Source: an uncultured Nonlabens sp. (lineage in GTDB: Bacteria; Bacteroidota; Bacteroidia; Flavobacteriales; Flavobacteriaceae). Taken from it: a stretch of 64,000 nt of DNA. Positions 34,371 to 43,975 of the stretch are shown one piece after another (position 1 is the first letter of the stretch; each line of letters opens with the position of its first letter). Made by a program: the position numbers and the translations under genes. The notes beneath the pieces are model-generated. The model saw only the letters and a program-made list of their open reading frames with translations, searched no databases and was not told the DNA's origin. The stretch spans positions 121,941 through 185,940 of the forward strand of contig NZ_CANLXZ010000001.1 of NCBI RefSeq assembly GCF_947495285.1, read 5' to 3'.

Positions 34371-35927
34371 ATGGCAAAGGATCAAAAAGATGGGCTATTT
34401 GTGCTGGTTAAGTCATTAACTAAGTCAGAAAAGCGTCAGTTTAAATTATATGTAGGAAGACTAGATGTAAATGCCGATTCAAAATTCTTGAATCTGTTTA
34501 TGCATTTAGATAAAGCTGCTAGTTATAATGAAAAGCAAATCTTGAAATCTACAAATATTCAAAAACGACAATTAGCAAATGTAAAAACACATCTTTACAA
34601 GCAAATTTTAATAAGTCTCAAGACTAATCCGGTACATCAAAACATAAGATCACAAATAAGAGAACAATTAGATTTTGCATCCATACTATATCACAAAGGA
34701 TTATATAAACAAAGTTTAAAAATACTGGACAAAGCAAAAGAGCTAGCGGTTGCTCACGAAGAGAAGAATCTCGCCTATGAAATTGTGGAATTAGAAAAAA
34801 TTATAGAATCACAATACATTACTAGAAGTATAAGTACGCGTACAACTCAACTTACCACCCAGGCTAGAGATCTTAGTAACTCTAATATTATAGCAAGTCA
34901 GCTATCCAACCTTTCTTTACAAATGTATACCGAGTTTATTAAAACAGGATGTGTAAAGGACAAAGAAGAAAGTGAAAAGGTAACGGCTTATTTTTATGAT
35001 CGTTTACCTACTTATGAATTTGAGAACCTTGGTTTTAGAGAAAAACTATGGTTATATAAAGCTCATTTGTGGTATAGTTTTTTAATGCAAGACTTTTTGA
35101 ATTGTTACAAATATGCATCAAAATGGGTAGATTTATTCTATCAGGATAAAAAAATGATAGTTCTCAATCCCGTGTTTTTTATTAAAGGAAATCATTATTT
35201 GCTAGAATCACTTTTTTTCTTAAAAGAAAAAGATAAATATCAATCTACCTTAGAGCAATTAGAGAAAACCTTAATAGGCAAGAATTTTCCTAAAAATGAG
35301 AATCTAGAAGCGCTTAGTTTTTTATATATCAACCTAAATAAAATAAGTCAGTATTTCATAGATGGTAGTTTTAAAGACGGATTACCATTAATAGAAAAAG
35401 TAGAAAAAGATCTATTAGGTTTTAAAGACCGTCTGGATGAGCATCACCAAATGGTCTTCTATTACAAATTTGCCAGCATGCATTTTGGGGCTGGAAATTA
35501 CTCAGAAACCATTTTTTACTTGGATAAAATTATTAATAATAAAACACTCACCATGCGAGAAGATTTATTATGTTTTTCTCGTATTTTAAGTCTTATCGCT
35601 CATTATGAAGCTGGTCAGGATGAACATCTTGAAACCTATTTAAGAAATGTATATAAATTCTTAATTAAGATGAACGATCTCTATGAGGTACAAAAAGAAA
35701 TGATCAAATTTATACGCGGTTTACAAGATATTTACCCTCATGATTTGAAAAATGCATTTCAAGATTTGCTACTTAAACTCTATAATTATGAAAAACATCC
35801 TTATGAAAGGCGTGCTTTTTTATATCTAGATGTTATTTCTTGGTTAGAAAGTAAGGTTTTAAAAAAGCCTATAAATCAAATAGTTAGAGATAAGTATTTG
35901 ACTAATTCTAGAATTCAAAGTATGTAG
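34371..35927 (+). CDS. Conserved hypothetical helical-repeat protein
   Basis: The 518-residue product has no signal peptide or membrane helix and begins MAKDQKDGLFVLVKSLTKSE. Most of it is amphipathic helices in pairs (ILYHKGLYKQSLKILDKAKE, LPLIEKVEKDLL, NYSETIFYLDKIINNKTL), which look like degenerate TPR repeats. I recognise it only as a protein type common in Bacteroidetes with no known role. It is upstream of the SAM-I riboswitch and is not part of the met operon. Confidence 0.6.
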   Translation: MAKDQKDGLFVLVKSLTKSEKRQFKLYVGRLDVNADSKFLNLFMHLDKAASYNEKQILKSTNIQKRQLANVKTHLYKQILISLKTNPVHQNIRSQIREQLDFASILYHKGLYKQSLKILDKAKELAVAHEEKNLAYEIVELEKIIESQYITRSISTRTTQLTTQARDLSNSNIIASQLSNLSLQMYTEFIKTGCVKDKEESEKVTAYFYDRLPTYEFENLGFREKLWLYKAHLWYSFLMQDFLNCYKYASKWVDLFYQDKKMIVLNPVFFIKGNHYLLESLFFLKEKDKYQSTLEQLEKTLIGKNFPKNENLEALSFLYINLNKISQYFIDGSFKDGLPLIEKVEKDLLGFKDRLDEHHQMVFYYKFASMHFGAGNYSETIFYLDKIINNKTLTMREDLLCFSRILSLIAHYEAGQDEHLETYLRNVYKFLIKMNDLYEVQKEMIKFIRGLQDIYPHDLKNAFQDLLLKLYNYEKHPYERRAFLYLDVISWLESKVLKKPINQIVRDKYLTNSRIQSM

Positions 35928-36020
35928 TCTATTAAATTAGTAGGATAAAAAACCATTAAAAATTTGGAAATATGAAATAGTTTTTTGAATCTTTATACTC
36001 ACGTTCATAACCATACTGAA

Positions 36021-36137
36021 ATTATCAAGAAAGGACGAGGGAACAGACCCATCGACTCCTTAGCAACCCTTTATTTATGTCGACAATAAATAGAGAAGGT
36101 GCTACATTCTGCTCACAACTTTGTGAGACGAGATGAT
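36021..36137 (+). promoter_or_regulatory. SAM-I (S-box) riboswitch upstream of metY
   Basis: The transcript shows the S-box core: TTATCAAGAAAGG at the start, GAGGGA, CCTTAGCAACC, AAGGTGCTACATTCTGC and a closing GATGA that pairs with TTATC (P1, one G-U). The P4 arm CTCACAACTTTGTGAG is a clear hairpin. Placement ahead of metY-metX-hom is the standard context. A GTAG/CTAC stem followed by a T-rich run around 36148-36177 could be the expression platform. It represses methionine synthesis when SAM is high. Confidence 0.85.
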
Positions 36138-36268
36138 CAAACGCATAGTAGGTTATACTACCACAAGTTTCTTTTTTGATTTTACTTTTTGATCCAGTTC
36201 AAAGAGCAAATCTATATTTCTAATTGGTTTTGAGCATAACTCAATTTTTAATTTTTAAAGAAACAAAT

Positions 36269-37558
36269 ATGTCTCAAAAATTTTCAACAAACGCACTTCA
36301 TGCAGGTCATGATTTTAAAAACAATGGTGGTACAAGAGCAGTACCTTTATATCAATCTACTAGTTTTGTTTTTAATAACAGTGACCATGCCGCAAACCTA
36401 TTTTCACTAGCAGAGCCAGGTTTTATTTACACAAGAATAAATAACCCAACAGTAGACGTTCTAGAACAACGTCTAGCAGCACTAGAAGGTGGAATAGCAG
36501 CCGTTGCAACCGCTTCTGGAACCAGTGCTATTTCAACAACGTTGCTTACCTTACTGAGAGCAGGAGATCACATTGTAGCAAGTAACTCACTTTATGGAGG
36601 TACTTATAACTTGCTTTCTGTGACCTTACCTCGTCTGGGCATAACAACCACGTTTGTAAACCCTAATGATAAAGACGCTTTTACTAACGCAGTACAAGAA
36701 AATACTCGTGCCATATTTGTAGAATCGTTAGGCAACCCTAAACTAGATGTTTTAGACCTAAAAAAAATAAGCGCGCAATCTAGAGAGGCTCGTGTACCGC
36801 TTATAGTAGATAATACGGTAGCTACCCCATATTTACTCAACCCTATTGAGCATGGGGCTAACATTGTAATTCACTCACTTACTAAATATATAAACGGTAA
36901 CGGTACTGCTCTAGGTGGGATTATAGTAGACGCAGGTACCTTTGACTGGACTAACGGTAAATTTCCAGAATTTACAGAGCCTAGTGCTGGTTATCACGGT
37001 CTAGTTTATAGCGAGGCACTAGAAGCAGCAGCCTTTATTGCCAAGGTACGTATAGAAGGTTTAAGAGACCTAGGTGGCGCTATCTCACCTTTTAATGCAT
37101 GGCAAATTATTCAAGGCCTAGAAACATTACCACTTAGAATAGAAAAGCACTCTAAAAACGCACTAGAATTAGCAACCTGGTTACAAAGCAGAGAAGAGGT
37201 AGAATGGGTTAATTATCCAGGTCTAGAAACTAGTAATTACCATGATCTAGCAAAAGAATACTTGCCAAAAGGCCAAAGTGGCGTCGTGACATTCGGTCTT
37301 AAAGGCGGTTATCAAAGCGCTAAGAAAGTAGTGGATAACACAAAAATTTTCTCATTGCTGGCAAATATAGGCGATAGTAAATCCCTTATAATTCATCCTG
37401 CAAGTACAACACACCAGCAATTAAGTGATGAAGATCAAATAAGTAGTGGTGCTACTAAAGATCTAATTAGACTTTCTGTAGGTCTAGAAGATGTCTCTGA
37501 TTTAACTGCAGATCTTGAAGAGGCCTTTGCTACTATAGATCAAAAAGTTCTTGCATAA
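36269..37558 (+). CDS. metY: O-acetylhomoserine aminocarboxypropyltransferase
   Basis: MetY makes homocysteine directly from O-acetylhomoserine and sulfide with PLP. The ATG at 36269 gives MSQKFSTNALHAGHD, 429 residues; the frame to 36224 adds 15 unconserved residues in the riboswitch leader. Motifs are IYTRINNPTVDVLEQRLAAL, SGTSAIST and the PLP lysine in HSLTKYINGNGTALGG. It is first of metY-metX-hom, behind a SAM-I riboswitch. Sulfide would come from the cys genes further on. Confidence 0.93.
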   Translation: MSQKFSTNALHAGHDFKNNGGTRAVPLYQSTSFVFNNSDHAANLFSLAEPGFIYTRINNPTVDVLEQRLAALEGGIAAVATASGTSAISTTLLTLLRAGDHIVASNSLYGGTYNLLSVTLPRLGITTTFVNPNDKDAFTNAVQENTRAIFVESLGNPKLDVLDLKKISAQSREARVPLIVDNTVATPYLLNPIEHGANIVIHSLTKYINGNGTALGGIIVDAGTFDWTNGKFPEFTEPSAGYHGLVYSEALEAAAFIAKVRIEGLRDLGGAISPFNAWQIIQGLETLPLRIEKHSKNALELATWLQSREEVEWVNYPGLETSNYHDLAKEYLPKGQSGVVTFGLKGGYQSAKKVVDNTKIFSLLANIGDSKSLIIHPASTTHQQLSDEDQISSGATKDLIRLSVGLEDVSDLTADLEEAFATIDQKVLA

Positions 37559-38569
37559 ATGGCTCAAAAGCTAAAATATATCGAGCTTCCTGATTTTAAA
37601 TTAAGATCGGGAAAGGTGCAAGATATTAGTGTTTCCTATCAGATTTTTGGGCGTGCTTTACATACCGCGCCCATCATTCTGGTTAACCATGCACTTACAG
37701 GAAATTCTTCTGTAACGCAATGGTGGAAAGAGCTGGCAGGTGATAGCAGAGTCCTTGATACGACTCAATTTACCATTATCTCCTTGGACATACCTGGTAA
37801 TGGATATGACGGTAACATCGACCATTTAATCTTTAATTATCAAGACTGGACATTGTATGATGTGGGTTCCGCTTTCGCGAAAGCGTTACACCTATTAAAC
37901 ATTTCCTTTATAGATTTAGGAATAGGAGGTAGTATAGGTGGCGCATTATTATGGGAAATGCTGACGCAAGAACCAGAATTATTCGGCACCATAGTACCTA
38001 TCGCTGCAGACTGGAAAGCGACAGACTGGATTATAGCATGTTGCCATATACAAGAAAATATACTCGCGACTTCTACAAAACCAGTAGAGCTAGCAAGACA
38101 GCATGCCATGACATTCTATAGAACGCCATTAGGGTTAAATTCTAAATTTAGTAATGCTAAGGAAGAAAAATCTTTTAAAGTTCAAAAATGGTTAGACTAC
38201 CATGGAGTAGAATTAAAAAAGAGATTTTCTTTACCAGCCTATAGACTGCTCAATAGATTATTATCTAGTGCACAAGCCAGTACAGATAACCAGATAGCAC
38301 CCACGATTGCAGCTTCTCAAACAGCTATAGAGCTAGTTGCAATAGATAGCGATGGACTATTTATAGCCCATGAAGATAGAAAGACGTACCGTTTATTAAA
38401 ACGAGATCGAGATATTAATTACCACGAGATCACTTCCATTCATGGGCACGATGCTTTTTTAATAGAACATGGTCAGGTAAAAGAAATTCTATGTCAGATT
38501 ATAGAAAATCGTTTGCCTAAAACATCAAAATCGATTTGTAATAAAATCAGATTACTTGAAACAATTTAG
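37559..38569 (+). CDS. metX: Homoserine O-acetyltransferase-like alpha/beta hydrolase
   Basis: MetX acetylates homoserine using acetyl-CoA. The 336-residue product has NHALTGNSSVTQWW, the nucleophile elbow GIGGSIGGALLWE (Ser125), Asp265 in AIDSDGLF and His297 in SIHGHDAFLIEHG, so the triad is complete. It is shorter than the usual ~370. The start directly abuts the metY stop codon. A palindrome copy is in-frame (SAFAKALH) at about residues 104-111. It supplies the MetY substrate. Confidence 0.88.
   Translation: MAQKLKYIELPDFKLRSGKVQDISVSYQIFGRALHTAPIILVNHALTGNSSVTQWWKELAGDSRVLDTTQFTIISLDIPGNGYDGNIDHLIFNYQDWTLYDVGSAFAKALHLLNISFIDLGIGGSIGGALLWEMLTQEPELFGTIVPIAADWKATDWIIACCHIQENILATSTKPVELARQHAMTFYRTPLGLNSKFSNAKEEKSFKVQKWLDYHGVELKKRFSLPAYRLLNRLLSSAQASTDNQIAPTIAASQTAIELVAIDSDGLFIAHEDRKTYRLLKRDRDINYHEITSIHGHDAFLIEHGQVKEILCQIIENRLPKTSKSICNKIRLLETI
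37870..37885. repeat. 16-bp palindrome within metX
   Basis: Exact copy in coding sequence, read AFAKA between strand and helix upstream of the catalytic Ser. Confidence 0.9.
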
Positions 38570-38590
38570 TGATCTATCTAAAACTTACAC

Positions 38591-39676
38591 ATGAAACAAA
38601 TACATTTATATATATTCGGTATAGGGAATGTAGGCAGTACGTTGATTAATCAAGTACTGGAATCACATTCCTTTTTTAAAAGCACACATAATTTAGACCT
38701 TAAAATTATAGGTCTTGCAAATTCAAAGAGAGTACTTATTGACCCAAATGGGATAACACAAAAATGGAAAGAAGATTTCAGCTCTATTTCTCAAGTTAGG
38801 GAAAGTGATAGTTTTTATAAAATTGAAAACCTGCATGAAGCGCCTAAAATAGCAATAGATGCCACCGCGAGTAAAGAGGTGTCGCAATATTATCCTGAAT
38901 TATTAGATCATGATTTTAATATTATCACGGCAAATAAAATTGCAAATACCTTATCACAGTCCTTTTATGATATCATACGCACAGCTCTTAAAAATAAAGG
39001 ATTGCAATTTGAGTACGAGACTAATGTAGGAGCAGGTTTACCTATCATTAATGCGGTAAGGGATCTTTATAATAGTGGTGAGCAATTGTTTGCCATTAAT
39101 GGTGTTTTTTCTGGATCCTTAAGTTACATTTTTAACCGTTTCAGTGAAGAAAACAAGCCGTTTTCTGAAATAGTAATTAATGCATTAAAAGGTGGCTATA
39201 CAGAGCCAGATCCTAGAGAAGATCTATCAGGTAATGATGTGGCCAGAAAACTATTAGTACTTGCTCGAGAAGCAGGATTGAAACTAGAATTTGACGATAT
39301 AGAAATCGATAATCTAGTTATTCCTTCTTTAAGAACAGCCTCGCTTAATCAGTTTCTAGATCAAGTAACTTTGTTAGATGAGGTGTTGCAGGAGAAGAAA
39401 GATGCTCTCTCTAGCGATCAAGTATTGCGACATCTAGGAGAACTAGATGTGGTTAATAGTGTACTTAAAGTATCGCTTAAAGCTGTACCTAAAAGTAGTC
39501 CCGCAGGACAGTTAAAAGGTAGTGATGGGTTCTTTGAGATTTATTCAGAAAGCTATGCGTCACATCCGCTGGTGATAAAAGGTGCTGGTGCTGGTAGAGA
39601 AGTAACAGCTAGAGGTTTACTGTCAGATATTATAAAGGTAAGTAAGACGTGTAAAGAGGTTTTAGTGGCTGGATAA
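38591..39676 (+). CDS. hom: Homoserine dehydrogenase
   Basis: Homoserine dehydrogenase reduces aspartate semialdehyde to homoserine with NAD(P)H. The 361-residue product has the Rossmann start IYIFGIGNVGSTLINQ-like (LYIFGIGNVGS), NIITANKIAN, YETNVGAGLPIINAVRDL and GGYTEPDPREDLSGNDVARK. It has no aspartokinase fusion. Its final 48 codons are duplicated at 42565-42708. It ends the metY-metX-hom unit, so homoserine, O-acetylhomoserine and homocysteine synthesis are all controlled by the SAM riboswitch. Confidence 0.93.
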   Translation: MKQIHLYIFGIGNVGSTLINQVLESHSFFKSTHNLDLKIIGLANSKRVLIDPNGITQKWKEDFSSISQVRESDSFYKIENLHEAPKIAIDATASKEVSQYYPELLDHDFNIITANKIANTLSQSFYDIIRTALKNKGLQFEYETNVGAGLPIINAVRDLYNSGEQLFAINGVFSGSLSYIFNRFSEENKPFSEIVINALKGGYTEPDPREDLSGNDVARKLLVLAREAGLKLEFDDIEIDNLVIPSLRTASLNQFLDQVTLLDEVLQEKKDALSSDQVLRHLGELDVVNSVLKVSLKAVPKSSPAGQLKGSDGFFEIYSESYASHPLVIKGAGAGREVTARGLLSDIIKVSKTCKEVLVAG

Positions 39677-39679
39677 GTA
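39531..39679 (+). repeat. Direct repeat copy A (3' end of hom)
   Basis: This 149-bp stretch recurs at 42563-42711 with about 7 mismatches. It includes the hom stop codon and a few bases beyond. Confidence 0.9.
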
Positions 39680-39763
39680 AGAATAAGAAAATTGTTTTAT
39701 CTCAAAAAATTAACAAACTAACATGTATATTTACATCTTTATTAGTTAAAACTATAAGATAAA

Positions 39764-42508
39764 ATGAAACTACATCTTTTTTTATTTCTTAGTATTATTT
39801 CATTTTGGAGTTATGCACAAGGATATCCAGATCAATGGCCAACATCAGGTGGCAGGATGGATTTTAGTCGAGGTGAGGGAGAGTTTCTCCCTCATGTTAG
39901 TCCTCCTGCGATTGCTACAGTTGATGCAATGGCAAATGGTAGATCATTGCTTACTGGTACAACCTCTACCTATACTTATAATTCCAATCCTTATTTGATA
40001 GACCCATTTAAGGAACGTAATATTGCAAATTTATTTACAGAGGGAATCGCTACTTCTTTTCGTGCCCACAATACGCAGAGTCTTTTAATTGTTCCTCATC
40101 CTGAGTCCATTTATAAGTATTACCTAATCGGTAATAATTATGGAACTTTTCCAATATATGATTTGATCATTTGTGAATTTGATTTCAGGTTAAATTCTGG
40201 AGCTGGTGGAATAGTAAATGGTAGTATAAGAAGAATTCAACAAGAAGTTTTTCCGAGAAATATGATGGGTTACTTCAACAAAGAAGATGGTTCTTATTGG
40301 ATAATAATCCAGCGTAATGATTCAACTGATTTTCTAAGTTATAAAATTGATTCTAATGGTTTTAATCCAACACCAGTGGTCAGTTCAGTAGCGTATAACT
40401 CCTTTTCAACAGTTAATGTTGTTCAAGATTTATACTTTGGAACAGGTAAAGCTGTTGTATCGCCAGATGGAAGTAAGATAGCTATTGTTAATGCTATTAA
40501 TAAAGGGATATTGCATCTGTATGATTTTGATTCAACCACAGGTGTAATTTCAAATAGTCAAAATATAGGTAGAGAATTAGTTGATAATGAACGATACACA
40601 AATGCTGCTTTTTCTGGAGATTCTTCTAAGTTATATGTTCTTACCCAGGATCGGTCTCAAGCAATTTATAATGCAGGACATGGTATACCTATTACTAATT
40701 TAAGGAGTAAAGTATTTCAATATGATTTATCACTTTTTAACATTAGTCAGATAATAGCTAGTGAAACTCAAATATCTAATGATGTTGGGCCAGATAATTA
40801 CTTCACACGCTATAACAGTTTATTTCTAGCAGTTGATGGTCGTATTTATGTACCTGGTGGTAGATGGCTAGCTAGAGTTGATAATCCTAATCTATTAGGT
40901 TTAACTTCTAACTTTATTGATAACTATCAAAATGTTAATACTTATTTTAGTTATGCACATCCTGTCCGCGCTAATTTTATAACAAATACTATAGTAGAAT
41001 ATATAGAAGTAGGTGATCAGTGTCTAGGGAGTCTGACAAATTTTAGTCTTACTGAAAATGTTACTCAAGTGTCATGGGACTTTAATGATCCAGCAAGTGG
41101 TGTAAATAATACAAGTACTTCCTTAACACCTAATCATCAATTTACAGCTGCTGGAAAGTACAGGGTAGTGGCAACAGCTGTCGTAAATGGATTACAAAAA
41201 GAATTTGTACGTTACATAAGAATATTTGACCCACCATTACTTAGTAGTCCTATAGATCCTTTTACGGGATGTGATTATGATGGTAATGGAATAGCATCAT
41301 TTGATTTAAATAGATTGACACCACTGATCTCTAGTTTATATAAAGGTGAGAAACTTTCATTTTACGCTACCCAGACAGATGCTTTGAACGGTACAAATAA
41401 AATTAATACTAATATTTCTTTTTTTAATCAAACCCCATATTCACAAAGTTTATTTTTAGTTGTAGATAATCGATATGGATGTAGTAGTACTATTGAGTTA
41501 TCATTAATAACAAAAGAATACAGTCCTATTCCTAATGATTTCATTTTAGACATTACCGTATGTGTTGATCAAGGAAGTAATGGATCTGTTGTTGACTTAA
41601 CGGTAATAGAGTCTGAGGTGGCTAATTATTATGCGAATACAAATAACTTTATTTTTAATTATTATGAAAATAGACAAGATGCCATTTTACAAAGAAATTC
41701 AATTAATTTACCATCGGCTTATGAGTTCAATTCTACTAATAGTCAATCCATTATTGTCTCTATTATTCACCCAGATACTTATTGCGATTTAATAGCGGTA
41801 CCTCTCATAAGATTAAATACTATAGAAGTAACGGTAGAAGAATTATCTGATGTTTACGAGTTGTGCAGTGGTGATACTTTAAACTTAGAAGTAGATGACT
41901 CTTATCTTTCTTATTCTTGGTCTAATGGTTCAACAACTTATCAATCACAATTTAGTTCTTATGGCATGCACAGTCTAACAGTAGAAAAATTAATTAGTGG
42001 AGCAATTTGTTCTTCTACTTTTAATTTTGAAATAGTTCCTACTTCACTGCCAGTGATAGATGATATTATTATAGATTCAGTAAATAAATCTGTTACTGTG
42101 CAGATGGCTTCTATTGGTGATTTTGTTTATACCATACCTAACGTGGCCAGTCAGTCTTCAAATGTTTTTCAAAACTTAGAATATGGGGAGTATGAGATTT
42201 CAGTTCATGAAATACCAGACTGCGGTACAGTTACTAAGACTTTTAACCTAATAGGTTACCCTAGATTTTTTACTCCTAATCAGGATGGTTTTAATGATAC
42301 TTGGAATATTTTAGGAAGCAAGTCTAATGAGGTTTACATGACATCGATATTTGATAGGTATGGTAAACTTTTAAGCCAAGTTGAAAGTGATGAGATAGGT
42401 TGGGATGGTACGTTTAATGGTAGTCCTATGCCTGGTAGTGATTACTGGTTTAAAACGGTAAAAAATAACGTCGTTGTTTTTCATGGTCATTTTGCATTAA
42501 AGAGATAG
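39764..42508 (+). CDS. Large secreted protein with PKD domain and T9SS type B sorting domain
   Basis: The 914-residue protein has a signal peptide (MKLHLFLFLSIISFWSYAQG). An N-terminal region of about 400 residues follows that looks like a beta-propeller (VSPDGSKIAIVNAINKGIL, AAFSGDSSKLYVL, LAVDGRIYVPGGRW). Next come a PKD-like domain (VSWDFNDPASG, HQFTAAGKYRVVA) and two Ig-like stretches. At the end is the type B C-terminal domain of the gliding-associated kind (FFTPNQDGFNDTWNI, IFDRYGKLL, GWDGTFNGSPMPGSDYW). This predicts export by the type IX system to the cell surface. It lies between two copies of the hom 3' end, which suggests insertion. Confidence 0.85.
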   Translation: MKLHLFLFLSIISFWSYAQGYPDQWPTSGGRMDFSRGEGEFLPHVSPPAIATVDAMANGRSLLTGTTSTYTYNSNPYLIDPFKERNIANLFTEGIATSFRAHNTQSLLIVPHPESIYKYYLIGNNYGTFPIYDLIICEFDFRLNSGAGGIVNGSIRRIQQEVFPRNMMGYFNKEDGSYWIIIQRNDSTDFLSYKIDSNGFNPTPVVSSVAYNSFSTVNVVQDLYFGTGKAVVSPDGSKIAIVNAINKGILHLYDFDSTTGVISNSQNIGRELVDNERYTNAAFSGDSSKLYVLTQDRSQAIYNAGHGIPITNLRSKVFQYDLSLFNISQIIASETQISNDVGPDNYFTRYNSLFLAVDGRIYVPGGRWLARVDNPNLLGLTSNFIDNYQNVNTYFSYAHPVRANFITNTIVEYIEVGDQCLGSLTNFSLTENVTQVSWDFNDPASGVNNTSTSLTPNHQFTAAGKYRVVATAVVNGLQKEFVRYIRIFDPPLLSSPIDPFTGCDYDGNGIASFDLNRLTPLISSLYKGEKLSFYATQTDALNGTNKINTNISFFNQTPYSQSLFLVVDNRYGCSSTIELSLITKEYSPIPNDFILDITVCVDQGSNGSVVDLTVIESEVANYYANTNNFIFNYYENRQDAILQRNSINLPSAYEFNSTNSQSIIVSIIHPDTYCDLIAVPLIRLNTIEVTVEELSDVYELCSGDTLNLEVDDSYLSYSWSNGSTTYQSQFSSYGMHSLTVEKLISGAICSSTFNFEIVPTSLPVIDDIIIDSVNKSVTVQMASIGDFVYTIPNVASQSSNVFQNLEYGEYEISVHEIPDCGTVTKTFNLIGYPRFFTPNQDGFNDTWNILGSKSNEVYMTSIFDRYGKLLSQVESDEIGWDGTFNGSPMPGSDYWFKTVKNNVVVFHGHFALKR

Positions 42509-42562
42509 GAATTAGATTTTTTTATTTAGAGAATTGAATATGGTTCAATTAATTTATAAGTC

Positions 42563-42711
42563 TCTTTGAAATTTATTCAGAAAGCTATGCGTCACATCCG
42601 CTGGTGATAAAAGGTGCTGGTGCTGGTAGAGAATTGACAGCTAGAGGTTTACTGTCAGATATTATAAAGGTAAGTAAGACGTGTAAAGAGGTTTTAGTTA
42701 CTCTATAAGTA
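42563..42711 (+). repeat. Direct repeat copy B with hom 3' fragment
   Basis: This is the second copy of 39531-39679. The fragment 42565-42708 keeps the hom frame from FEIYSESYASHPL to the end and a stop (TAA), changing only the last two residues and one internal Val to Leu. It has no start and is a gene fragment. Confidence 0.85.
42565..42708 (+). pseudogene. Homoserine dehydrogenase 3' fragment
   Basis: The 48-codon fragment matches the end of hom (GAGAGRELTARGLLSD, SKTCKEVLVTL) with 44 identical residues by my count. It probably arose when the T9SS protein gene integrated at, or was duplicated with, the hom 3' end. Confidence 0.75.
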
Positions 42712-42726
42712 CTTATGATTTTATTG

Positions 42727-42764
42727 GATATCTGTTCCGCTTTCGCGAAAGCGAAACAGATATC
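42727..42764. terminator. Extended palindrome hairpin between hom fragment and histidine kinase gene
   Basis: The 16-bp palindrome at 42738-42753 is flanked by GATATCTGTT (42727-42736) and AACAGATATC (42755-42764), which pair. The stem thus grows to 18 bp with one mismatch. Position between convergent units suggests a terminator, though there is no long T-run. Confidence 0.55.
42738..42753. repeat. 16-bp palindrome within the extended hairpin
   Basis: Exact copy; see the surrounding arms at 42727-42736 and 42755-42764. Confidence 0.9.
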
Positions 42765-42769
42765 ATAAT

Positions 42770-43975
42770 CTATTGAGCAATACTAAATGTAAAGGTGGTA
42801 TTTTTACCTAAAACGGAATCTACTGAAATTTCTCCTCCTAACTTCTCTACCAGTTGTTTTACGGTGGAGAGTCCTATTCCATGTCCTTTTTTTCCCTCAC
42901 GATCATATTCTCCTACAGTAGAAAATAAATCAAAGATAGTTTCTAATTTATCTTCAGGTATGCCACGACCGTTATCTTTAATTTTAAAGATGTAATGATG
43001 GTCTACGATGTCTATATTTAAATCTATAACGGTTTCCTCTTTGTCGTTGTACTTTATACTATTGCCTATTAAATTTAAAAATATTTGCTCAAGAGCAACG
43101 CGGTTGCAGTGAATGGTATGATTAACCTCTGGTAGGTGAATATCGCAGTGGTGTTTAATGTTAATTAATTCAATTATGTTTTCTAGTAAATCATTCACAT
43201 CAAATCTCTTACGGTCATCGATGTTGTATGAAGAACTCTCGTAATGAGCAAGGATATTAGTAATATAATCACTTAATGATAAAGATGATTTTTTGAGATA
43301 ACTCAGGTATTCTCTACCAGGTGTATCTAAAATACTTGAGTATTTTTTGTTTAAAATATCAGATGTGACAATAAGATTTGCTAGAGGCATTTTCATATCA
43401 TGGGATACGGTCCCTGCAAAATCTTTTAAAAGGTCATTGTGTTTTTTTAAATGAGATTTAGATGCTTTAAGCTCTGTGTTGAGTACGTGTAACTTTAAGA
43501 GTTCTTGAACTTGTTGTGCTAGATTAAGTAATCCTTTTCTTTGTTTATTGCTTAGTTTTTTAGGTTTGTTATCTATGACACAAAGAGTTCCTAATACAAA
43601 TCCAGTTTGATCTAAAATCGGTACACCTGCATAAAATATTACAGGGTTATCCTTATCATGCGCTAGTGGATTATTCATAAATCTAGGATCTTCTAGAGCA
43701 TTAGGAATTTCCATTAATTTATCAGGGTTATGAATGGCATGTGCACAAAAACTAACCTCTCGTGGTGTCTCACAAACTGCCATGCCTAGATTAGATTTAA
43801 ACCACTGTCTGTTCTCGTCTACCAAAGATATTACCGCATTAGGAGTACCACATACGTAGGAAGCTAATTCAGTAATATTATCATATTGTTGTTCTGGTAA
43901 AGAGTCTAGAATGTTAAGGCTTTGTAGAGCTTTTATTCTAGCTTTTTCATTAACTGGTAAGGGTGCTGCAATCAT
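42770..43975 (-). CDS. GAF-domain sensor histidine kinase
   Basis: The 401-residue protein has no membrane helix, so it is cytoplasmic. The GAF domain is at about 15-160 (SLVDENRQWFKSNLG, CAHAIHNPD). HisKA is at 185-245 with the phosphoacceptor His192 in VSHDMKMPLANL, and HATPase is at 285-400 (NLIGNSIKYND, KDNGRGIPEDKL, GHGIGLSTVKQLVEKLGGEI). No response regulator gene is adjacent, so it is an orphan kinase, possibly responding to a small ligand or redox. TAACTTTG on the minus strand at 44029-44036 is a possible -7 element. Confidence 0.93.
   Translation of the reverse strand: MIAAPLPVNEKARIKALQSLNILDSLPEQQYDNITELASYVCGTPNAVISLVDENRQWFKSNLGMAVCETPREVSFCAHAIHNPDKLMEIPNALEDPRFMNNPLAHDKDNPVIFYAGVPILDQTGFVLGTLCVIDNKPKKLSNKQRKGLLNLAQQVQELLKLHVLNTELKASKSHLKKHNDLLKDFAGTVSHDMKMPLANLIVTSDILNKKYSSILDTPGREYLSYLKKSSLSLSDYITNILAHYESSSYNIDDRKRFDVNDLLENIIELINIKHHCDIHLPEVNHTIHCNRVALEQIFLNLIGNSIKYNDKEETVIDLNIDIVDHHYIFKIKDNGRGIPEDKLETIFDLFSTVGEYDREGKKGHGIGLSTVKQLVEKLGGEISVDSVLGKNTTFTFSIAQ

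Noticed and set aside
21289..37885. AFAKA as a protein motif shared by DUF5686, IlvC and MetX
   Set aside because: The shared residues come from the 16-bp palindrome read in one frame; in another gene the same DNA reads LSRKR.
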